From Chryseobacterium sp. ISL-6 (GTDB taxonomy: Bacteria > Bacteroidota > Bacteroidia > Flavobacteriales > Weeksellaceae): a DNA stretch of 64,000 bases. A model generated the notes under the pieces. The model did not search any database, was not told the origin of the DNA, and saw nothing but the letters and a program-made list of their open reading frames with translations. Made by a program: the position numbers and the translations under genes. The stretch lies in NCBI RefSeq assembly GCF_018613715.1, contig NZ_JAGGPT010000006.1, positions 186,001 to 250,000 on the forward strand, in the 5' to 3' direction. Below are positions 58,868 through 64,000 of the stretch, piece after piece. Every line of letters begins with the position of its first letter. The first letter of the stretch is position 1.

Positions 58868-59553
58868 TACGCCATATTTATCAGTTTATCAAACAACAGT
58901 TTCATTCCTCTCGTTGCGTTTTCTTTCATAACAACCGCTCTTTGTCCATACCCGAATTCCGTTTCATGAGGATTAATTACAATCAATAGACAATCATCTT
59001 TGATCTCATGAATTAAACCTGCTGCCGGATACACCTGTAAAGAGGTTCCTATAACAATTAAAATATCAGCATCTTTTACTTTATCTCTCGCCACATTATA
59101 CAATGGGACATCTTCTCCAAACCATACAATGAATGGTCTTAATTGTGCTCCATCTTCGGCTTTATCACCAAGATTAATATCATCTTTCTGTTCGTAAATA
59201 AGATTTTTATTATTGCACGAACAGGATTTAAATAATTCTCCATGAATATGAATGATATTGGTTGACCCCGCTCTTTCATGTAAATCATCTATATTTTGAG
59301 TAATGATCTGCACATCAAAATACTTTTCTAAATCTGCGACCAATTGGTGAGCCTCGTTAGGTTGTACCTCATGCAGTTGGCGACGTCTCTGATTATAAAA
59401 TTCCAATACCAAAGCTCTGTCTTTTCTCCACCCTTCGGGGCTTGCTACATCTGTTACATCATGATTTTCCCAGAGACCATCTCCATCTCTGAACGTTTTT
59501 ATTCCACTTTCGGCACTAATTCCTGCACCGCTTAATATGGTTAGTTTTTTCAT
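58867..59553 (-). CDS. Sir2-family NAD-dependent protein deacylase
   Basis: A 228-residue sirtuin. Seen: the NAD-binding [20 protein letters not shown] (9-28), [13 protein letters not shown], the catalytic His104 in HIHGEL, and the late [12 protein letters not shown]. Tyr53 and Arg56 (EFYNQRR) match the class III (Sirt5/CobB) pair that prefers succinyl and related acyl groups. Of the zinc-binding Cys pairs only CSC (111-113) is found; the second pair is not seen, so the zinc site may be lost. Its stop overlaps the next gene by one base and its start overlaps the macro-domain gene by four. Confidence 0.94.
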   Translation of the reverse strand: MKKLTILSGAGISAESGIKTFRDGDGLWENHDVTDVASPEGWRKDRALVLEFYNQRRRQLHEVQPNEAHQLVADLEKYFDVQIITQNIDDLHERAGSTNIIHIHGELFKSCSCNNKNLIYEQKDDINLGDKAEDGAQLRPFIVWFGEDVPLYNVARDKVKDADILIVIGTSLQVYPAAGLIHEIKDDCLLIVINPHETEFGYGQRAVVMKENATRGMKLLFDKLINMA

Positions 59554-60071
59554 TGTTTCTCTTTTAATAGTTTATCATAGATCGTCTCATTCTCTTCATC
59601 AAAACAAACAAAAATAATTTTCTCAATCTTTTCCGTGTTGAATTTTTGAACTTCCTGAATAGCAATTTTCGCCGCCAGATTTTTAGGAAAATGATAAATC
59701 CCAGTACTGATGTTTGGAAAGGCAATCGTTTTAACATCCAGACTTTCTGCTAACTTTAAAGAATTCTTATAACAATTCGCTAAAAGCGTTGAGCCTTTTT
59801 CTTCATCATTATTCCAAACAGGTCCTACGGTATGAATGACATATTTTGCTGGCAGGTTTCCAGCAGAAGTTACAACCGCTTCACCGGTCTTACATTTCCC
59901 CTGTCTGTTTCTGATTTCAATACATTCATCTAATATTTGTTTTCCTCCTGCACGATGAATGGCTCCATCTACACCACCTCCACCAAGTAGAGAAGAATTA
60001 GCCGCATTAACGATAGCATCAGCCTGAACTTTTGTAAGGTCTCCTTTTAGTACTTCAATAACTGGTTTCAT
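59550..60071 (-). CDS. Macro-domain ADP-ribose-processing protein (YmdB/MacroD-like)
   Basis: A 173-residue stand-alone macro domain. Seen: [25 protein letters not shown] (start of the fold, with the Asn and Asp typical of active MacroD types; shown here only in part by [17 protein letters not shown]), the Gly-rich [14 protein letters not shown] loop, and [12 protein letters not shown]. Such proteins hydrolyse O-acetyl-ADP-ribose, remove mono-ADP-ribose from proteins or clear ADP-ribose phosphates. The sirtuin immediately downstream makes O-acyl-ADP-ribose, so the two may be successive. Overlaps: four bases with the sirtuin gene, 17 with the DUF4291 gene. Confidence 0.95.
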   Translation of the reverse strand: MKPVIEVLKGDLTKVQADAIVNAANSSLLGGGGVDGAIHRAGGKQILDECIEIRNRQGKCKTGEAVVTSAGNLPAKYVIHTVGPVWNNDEEKGSTLLANCYKNSLKLAESLDVKTIAFPNISTGIYHFPKNLAAKIAIQEVQKFNTEKIEKIIFVCFDEENETIYDKLLKEKQ

Positions 60072-60702
60072 TTAATTTCAGTTTTTTGTTTAGATTATGA
60101 TCTTCAAATATTAATGGCTTTTCTTCTGGAATCATCAGGCTTTCCAAGTTATCATTTAGTACAAATTGATATTGCTCTTTTACAAAACCAGAAATATCTT
60201 CAATCAAAATAATATCATCTTTAGCATACGAATGAATAAAGTTATTTCTCAATCCAACTTGGATTGCCCGTCTTTCTAATTTATTTCCAAACGGATCATG
60301 GTCAGGATCCCACTGTAATCTTACTGAAGATTCCTTTACTTGATTTTTCCATACTTCTTCAGAAACCCCCAGATTCTCATTGTAAGAAGAATAAACAGCA
60401 TTTTGCAAATATTTTTTTATCGCCTCCATTTTGAGATGAATTGCTAAAACACATTCCTGTCCCTCTTTTGATCCCCATCCGTTTCGGTACATCATCCAAA
60501 GGAAGTTTGGTTTTATCCAGGTCATTCTTTCTAAACTAAAATCGCCTCCAAAATATTGATTCCTAACAGCAAATTCTCCAATGTCCTTTCGGTAAGACTG
60601 ATAAACAATAATTTCTTCATCATTGTATTGCGCCATTATATAGTGTCCTTTCTGAGGCCAATCCTGTAATTGTTCTTTATATTTTTTTAATTTGATTTTC
60701 AT
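60055..60702 (-). CDS. DUF4291 family protein
   Basis: A 215-residue protein of the DUF4291 family. Seen: [26 protein letters not shown] and the Trp-rich block [22 protein letters not shown], plus [26 protein letters not shown] (positions 125-150 by sequence). Comparative genomics places this family among predicted NAD/ADP-ribose-using proteins, distantly like ADP-ribosyltransferases, to my memory; no biochemistry is known to me. It overlaps both its neighbours, so it is firmly within the operon. Confidence 0.87.
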   Translation of the reverse strand: MKIKLKKYKEQLQDWPQKGHYIMAQYNDEEIIVYQSYRKDIGEFAVRNQYFGGDFSLERMTWIKPNFLWMMYRNGWGSKEGQECVLAIHLKMEAIKKYLQNAVYSSYNENLGVSEEVWKNQVKESSVRLQWDPDHDPFGNKLERRAIQVGLRNNFIHSYAKDDIILIEDISGFVKEQYQFVLNDNLESLMIPEEKPLIFEDHNLNKKLKLNETSY

Positions 60703-61514
60703 TTAATTTCTTCAAACAATGTCACCAATTCTTCATTTTTAGTAAGAACCGCAAAAACTGTCCTTTTAAATTTATTCTTATACTTTCCTTGTAGGTATTT
60801 TTTGAATAATCCTGCGATCTCTTTCGGATCATTTCTAAAAACACCACATCCCCAGGCTCCCAAAATCAGCGTTTCATTTCCTTTCTCCAAAGCCAAAGCA
60901 AACATTTTATCCATACGCATATCCATTGCATTTAAAATTTCACCTATTCTCTCCGGTTCTTGTCTTTTTACAACTCCCGCATTTACAGCAGCAGATGTAA
61001 TAAAATTACACAGAACAGGCTTTTCTAATAGCTCTCCTTTATCTCTTCTAAAGACAGGAACCTTTGGGCTATAAATCATATGATCTGTATAAAAGCATGA
61101 TTTCATTCCACGATGCGTTTTATAAAAACTTTCAGCTTCAAGTTGGCTAGCGTATAAGGCCGAAGTTCTTGCCAGGCTTTCCTCCTGAGCCTCTGCTCCA
61201 CCTATGAATCCACCACCTGGATTTTTTGCAGATGCAAAATTCAAACACATCAGCTTTTCCTGATCCTCTTCTTTAGCCAATTGCAAAATGGCTTTTAATG
61301 AGCTACAATTCCAAACCTCAATTTGAGTTTCAAAATCATTTTTAGTAACTACATTTTCCACTAATACTGCAAGTTCTTCCGAACTAAATAAAACTGTCCT
61401 TTTTTTACAAATTTCAATCTCTCGATCTAATTCTACTTTTTCACCCTTTAGATTTATATATTTTTTGTTGGCTAAGATTTCTAAAGTATCTTTAGCCATT
61501 CCTTTATTAGTCAT
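60699..61514 (-). CDS. TIGR02452/DUF2263 family protein (microbial PARG-like)
   Basis: A 271-residue protein of the TIGR02452 family, related to poly(ADP-ribose) glycohydrolase and macro domains. Seen: VWNCSSLKAILQLAKE, LNFASAKNPGGGFIGGAEAQEESLARTSALY (in part: NPGGGFIGGAEAQEESL, the PARG-like catalytic Gly-rich loop with its Glu pair), YSPKVPVFR and GAWGCGVFRNDP. It probably removes terminal ADP-ribose units from proteins or polymer. It overlaps the genes before and after it, so translation is coupled. Confidence 0.9.
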   Translation of the reverse strand: MTNKGMAKDTLEILANKKYINLKGEKVELDREIEICKKRTVLFSSEELAVLVENVVTKNDFETQIEVWNCSSLKAILQLAKEEDQEKLMCLNFASAKNPGGGFIGGAEAQEESLARTSALYASQLEAESFYKTHRGMKSCFYTDHMIYSPKVPVFRRDKGELLEKPVLCNFITSAAVNAGVVKRQEPERIGEILNAMDMRMDKMFALALEKGNETLILGAWGCGVFRNDPKEIAGLFKKYLQGKYKNKFKRTVFAVLTKNEELVTLFEEIK

Positions 61515-61932
61515 TGTTCTTCTCTTTTAATCTCTCTATCAGGTTTTCTATCTCAGTATTTTCAGATTGGATAAAATCATTGCCAATAAATACCTTTGTT
61601 ACATTAATTTCTCCAACGATAGCCTGATTAAATTTATCTAATTCTTCTGCCGGTACCCATAATTCATTGTGGTTTTTTGCTCCAACATTTTGAGGTGGAT
61701 ATTTATCTGCTTCACTTTCCACAACATCAAATTGAGTCACAAACCCAAGATAGTTTCCAGATTGATCTCTGGTATTCCATTTTTCAGCTATCTCCGAAGC
61801 ATAATCTTCATTAAGTACCGGATAGAAGATAGGTTGCCATTCCAATCTTGGTGGAAAATTTTTATAATCACTTTCAATAATTAAAATCATTTCCTTTTCT
61901 CCTACTGGCCTATAAAGTCTTATTGTTTTCAT
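61507..61932 (-). CDS. Small uncharacterised protein of the NAD/ADP-ribose operon
   Basis: A 141-residue soluble protein beginning MKTIRLYRPVGEKEMILI, with PPRLEWQPIFYPVLNEDYASEI and NYLGFVTQFDVVESEADKYPP. From memory, similar proteins carry the loose label ADP-ribosylation/crystallin J1 in databases; I cannot confirm what that rests on and no ARH motif is present. Conserved Trp/Pro/Asn residues and the close position (overlap of eight bases with the TIGR02452 gene, four bases from the NAD-kinase-like gene) suggest a part in the same pathway. Confidence 0.75.
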   Translation of the reverse strand: MKTIRLYRPVGEKEMILIIESDYKNFPPRLEWQPIFYPVLNEDYASEIAEKWNTRDQSGNYLGFVTQFDVVESEADKYPPQNVGAKNHNELWVPAEELDKFNQAIVGEINVTKVFIGNDFIQSENTEIENLIERLKEKNND

Positions 61933-61936
61933 TTTT

Positions 61937-62845
61937 CTAATTAATTACCAAAACCGCCTCTTCATCAGACAGCCTGATTTCTGCAGTAGCCCCACTGTTG
62001 AATTGCAAAAAATCCTTTTCAATTCCGTCACTAAATATAAAACCATTATTTGGCATTAATGATTCTATGATAAGCCTATTTCCTTTTTTTAAAATCCCAC
62101 CACAGATGTCGGTCTGTGTTGCTTTACTTTTGAAAGGCTCTCTCACCGCAAAGTATAGATCTTCATCATTGAGTTCTGGATATTTTAGTTTTTTTGATCC
62201 TAAAATACCATATGCCATATTGAAAATAGAACTCAGCCAACCTGTACTTCCTGTTTTTGTAGAAACAATAATTCCACTGGAAGAATGCGTTTCTTCTTTT
62301 CCGTTCAGCATTAGCTTATATCTGGCAGAGCTGTGGGAAGAAATACCAATAAACAGATCATTAACTGCTAAGAGTTTTTGTCCATCATTCAGAACAGCTT
62401 CTGCAAACCTCATCTTCTTTGAACTAAAATTTTCGTTTATTACAGCATTTACTCCATTGAGAAAGTTTTTTACATTAAAAGGAAGCAGTACACCATCATA
62501 TCTTTCTTCATCAGGGTTGATTGCTACAATAGGAATGTTTTTAGCGTATTTCGCAACATTTGCAACCAGCCCATCCTGTCCTATGACCACAATAAGATTC
62601 TTTTCAGAGAAAATATAGGAAGGCATAAATTCTCTTTCCAGTACTTTATTCTTGATCACTTTAGAAAGCTTTGTCTGAACTTCCAGAAAAGACTGACAGA
62701 ACTTTTCATGTTCAGCAACATACTCCTGAAAATCTCCGCCAGAACTTTCAATATAAAACTGAGCCTGAGCTTTGGTATTAAATCTTTCAATCAAAGACTC
62801 CAATCTCGTTTTGTTCTTAATGATAATTGCGTATTCTATTTTCAT
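61937..62845 (-). CDS. NAD-kinase-like protein, divergent from the housekeeping enzyme
   Basis: A 302-residue protein of the ATP-NAD kinase family. Seen: the GGDG-type loop as VVIGQDGLVANVAKY (Gly89-Gln90-Asp91-Gly92, the catalytic Asp kept but the second Gly replaced), INPDEERYDGVLLPF, and the NAD-binding VSTKTGSTGWLSS. A housekeeping NAD kinase normally has NE/D and GGDGT motifs; this one differs, so it might phosphorylate NAD+ or another NAD-like compound. An N-terminal helical region of about 80 residues precedes the domain. Position: second in the NAD/ADP-ribose operon. Confidence 0.86.
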   Translation of the reverse strand: MKIEYAIIIKNKTRLESLIERFNTKAQAQFYIESSGGDFQEYVAEHEKFCQSFLEVQTKLSKVIKNKVLEREFMPSYIFSEKNLIVVIGQDGLVANVAKYAKNIPIVAINPDEERYDGVLLPFNVKNFLNGVNAVINENFSSKKMRFAEAVLNDGQKLLAVNDLFIGISSHSSARYKLMLNGKEETHSSSGIIVSTKTGSTGWLSSIFNMAYGILGSKKLKYPELNDEDLYFAVREPFKSKATQTDICGGILKKGNRLIIESLMPNNGFIFSDGIEKDFLQFNSGATAEIRLSDEEAVLVIN

Positions 62846-62937
62846 GGCTTTTCTTTAATTGTAAAATGTACAATGTATTACTGATTGCGTTAGTTCACTA
62901 TTTTAACTTCAATGTCCTCGCCTCTCTCTTCAAGTTT

Positions 62938-63945
62938 TTAATGTTCTTTCAACAGATTCTCTAATAAATCAGGACTGATGTTTAAGTTTCCGATCTTTCC
63001 TGCATTTTCTGCCAGTTCCCTGAAAGCAAGGGCAATATTTGATCTTGCATCCTGATTTCCATTTAAAGCGGTTAAAATTCTCCAGTCCATTTCTTTGTAT
63101 GGTCTTAAAGAAGTTTCTAATACGTAGCCTTGTGTTTCCGCTTCTTTTCTGTCGTTTTCTGTCTTTTGTTCGATCAGTTGTTTTCTTTGGTTTTCAACTG
63201 ATATATCAGCAGCGATCTTCATTTCTCTCAGTATCTTATTATTTTCTTCCTGTTGAATTTCGGTCTCCATTCTCTTTTCTTCGATCTGTTTTTGTTTTTC
63301 TTCAACCGCTATTTCTGTATTCAGCTCAGATTCTTTGATTTTCCTTTCTTGTTCTACTGCAAAGTTTCTCCTTTCATAAATAGCCTCGTCTGCCTGTTGC
63401 TGAAGTTTTTCTCTGGTTTCTGTTTCTAATGCCCGTGCCATTTCCGGAGTGGTCTGAACCGCTAAAATACTCGCTCCTAATATTTCAACTCCCATCGTTT
63501 GGATTGTTTCTGAAGTTTTTAGCCCTTCCAGAATATGCTCCTCTATCTTTTTAGCAGAACGGATCGCATCTTTTAAACTCATTTCATGAATAAATGATGA
63601 TGTAGATGTCTGCGCAAGATTGATGATCCTTTGATTAAGCTTCTCAATATCATTCTTTTTATACACTCCTGATTCATTAACTGTAAAATCCAATGTGTTG
63701 GACAAAGCCTTTGGATCAAAAATTTTATAACTGATCTGTCCCTGAATATTTACCATCTGATAATCAAACGTATTTTCATTAAAAATAAAAGGGAGATCAT
63801 TACTTCCCATTGGAATAGCAACAATAGAACTGTTTGGAGCAAAATAGAAGAATGATAAGCCCCTTCCTTCTCTTACGGTTCCTCCATTTTTAAAATGAAG
63901 AACGTAAGTCATTGAATCGAATTTGATGTGTCTGAAACCAAACAT
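62938..63945 (-). CDS. SPFH/band-7 domain protein
   Basis: A 335-residue protein with an SPFH (band-7) domain (about 10-190; YVLHFKNGGTVREGRGLSFFYF, YQMVNIQGQISYKIFDP, GVEILGASILAVQTTPEMA) and a long charged coiled coil (about 190-290; REKLQQQADEAIYERRNF, EEKQKQIEEKRMETEIQ). The C-terminus is a short helical region (NIALAFRELAENAGKIGNL). SPFH proteins form large membrane-linked rings or scaffolds. No clear N-terminal membrane helix is seen, which is unusual. It is the first gene of the NAD/ADP-ribose operon, 92 bases ahead of the NAD-kinase-like gene. Confidence 0.9.
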   Translation of the reverse strand: MFGFRHIKFDSMTYVLHFKNGGTVREGRGLSFFYFAPNSSIVAIPMGSNDLPFIFNENTFDYQMVNIQGQISYKIFDPKALSNTLDFTVNESGVYKKNDIEKLNQRIINLAQTSTSSFIHEMSLKDAIRSAKKIEEHILEGLKTSETIQTMGVEILGASILAVQTTPEMARALETETREKLQQQADEAIYERRNFAVEQERKIKESELNTEIAVEEKQKQIEEKRMETEIQQEENNKILREMKIAADISVENQRKQLIEQKTENDRKEAETQGYVLETSLRPYKEMDWRILTALNGNQDARSNIALAFRELAENAGKIGNLNISPDLLENLLKEH

Positions 63946-64000
63946 AGCTTTAAGTTTTAAAAAATTAATATTTGTGTTGTTTTTACACTAATTCTATTAG

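Noticed and set aside
56642..63945. Reading the operon as a SirTM/macro/lipoyl-carrier system or as a two-gene toxin-antitoxin unit
   Set aside because: No GcvH-like carrier or lipoate ligase is present, and there is no small toxin-antitoxin pair; the set is broader than either.

Overview
The window is about 64 kb of a low-GC Bacteroidota chromosome, most likely a flavobacterium of the Chryseobacterium/Elizabethkingia kind. The reasons are promoters of the type TTG-N17-20-TAnnTTTG instead of sigma70 boxes, a T9SS-type C-terminal sorting domain, GLPGLI and DUF3127 family proteins, an FtsZ with a very long tail, and a short bacteriocin-like leader peptide typical of this group. This placement is by recall of families, not by a database search.

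Layout. 0-5.3 kb: the end of ftsA, then ftsZ, a GatB/YqeY protein, a bacilliredoxin and a GH3-family acyl-amide synthetase, all on the plus strand. 5.3-12.3 kb: a minus-strand block with mutL, a rhomboid protease, two paralogous membrane-anchored EEP phosphatases/nucleases and two small lipoproteins, preceded by a DUF1275 membrane protein and a Usp-like protein. 12.5-14.7 kb: an OmpR/histidine kinase pair. 14.8-25.3 kb: a candidate organophosphonate-scavenging locus (XRE-cupin regulator, TonB-dependent receptor, DUF5690 MFS transporter, TIGR03364-like FAD oxidoreductase, PhnX-like HAD hydrolase, T9SS-secreted phosphatase/phosphodiesterase), closed by a MocR-type regulator. 25.3-28.9 kb: a LytTR/LytS-type two-component pair and an OafA-type acyltransferase. 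29-37.6 kb: an accessory stretch with a Cys-rich secreted peptide, a GT9 glycosyltransferase, a Kdo/LPS-kinase-like protein, a DoxX gene lying between duplicated gene ends, a GlxA-type regulator and a divergent SRPBCC/DoxX/VOC cluster. 37.6-38.4 kb: two copies of a Leu(UAA)-Gly(GCC)-Leu(UAG) tRNA operon (transcribed in the order Leu(UAG), Gly, Leu(UAA)), each with its own -7 box and terminator. 38.4-49.5 kb: housekeeping genes including DUF3127, aat, EamA, TPR, glmM, the feoAB operon and a GLPGLI protein. 49.5-56.5 kb: a large outer-membrane barrel protein, a tandem pair of JmjC-like cupin oxygenases and an M14 carboxypeptidase. 56.6-64 kb: a compact minus-strand operon for NAD+, ADP-ribose and RNA 2'-phosphate chemistry.

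How genes work together. Two loci look like real systems. The first is the 14.8-25.3 kb locus, which can be read as a path from cell surface to cytosol: a surface phosphodiesterase frees a headgroup, the TonB receptor and the MFS carrier import it, the FAD enzyme oxidises the amine, and the HAD enzyme breaks the C-P bond. The second is the 56.6-63.9 kb operon: SPFH protein, NAD-kinase-like protein, a small uncharacterised protein, TIGR02452, DUF4291, macro domain, sirtuin, ADP-ribosylglycohydrolase, KptA and metallophosphoesterase. It can in principle consume NAD+, generate ADP-ribose derivatives and recycle each of them. The gene association has been noted by comparative genomics, to my knowledge, but its biological role is not established.

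There is no CRISPR array, no recognisable transposase or integrase, no rRNA and no obvious prophage. Protein functions are family-level assignments from motifs seen in the sequence.
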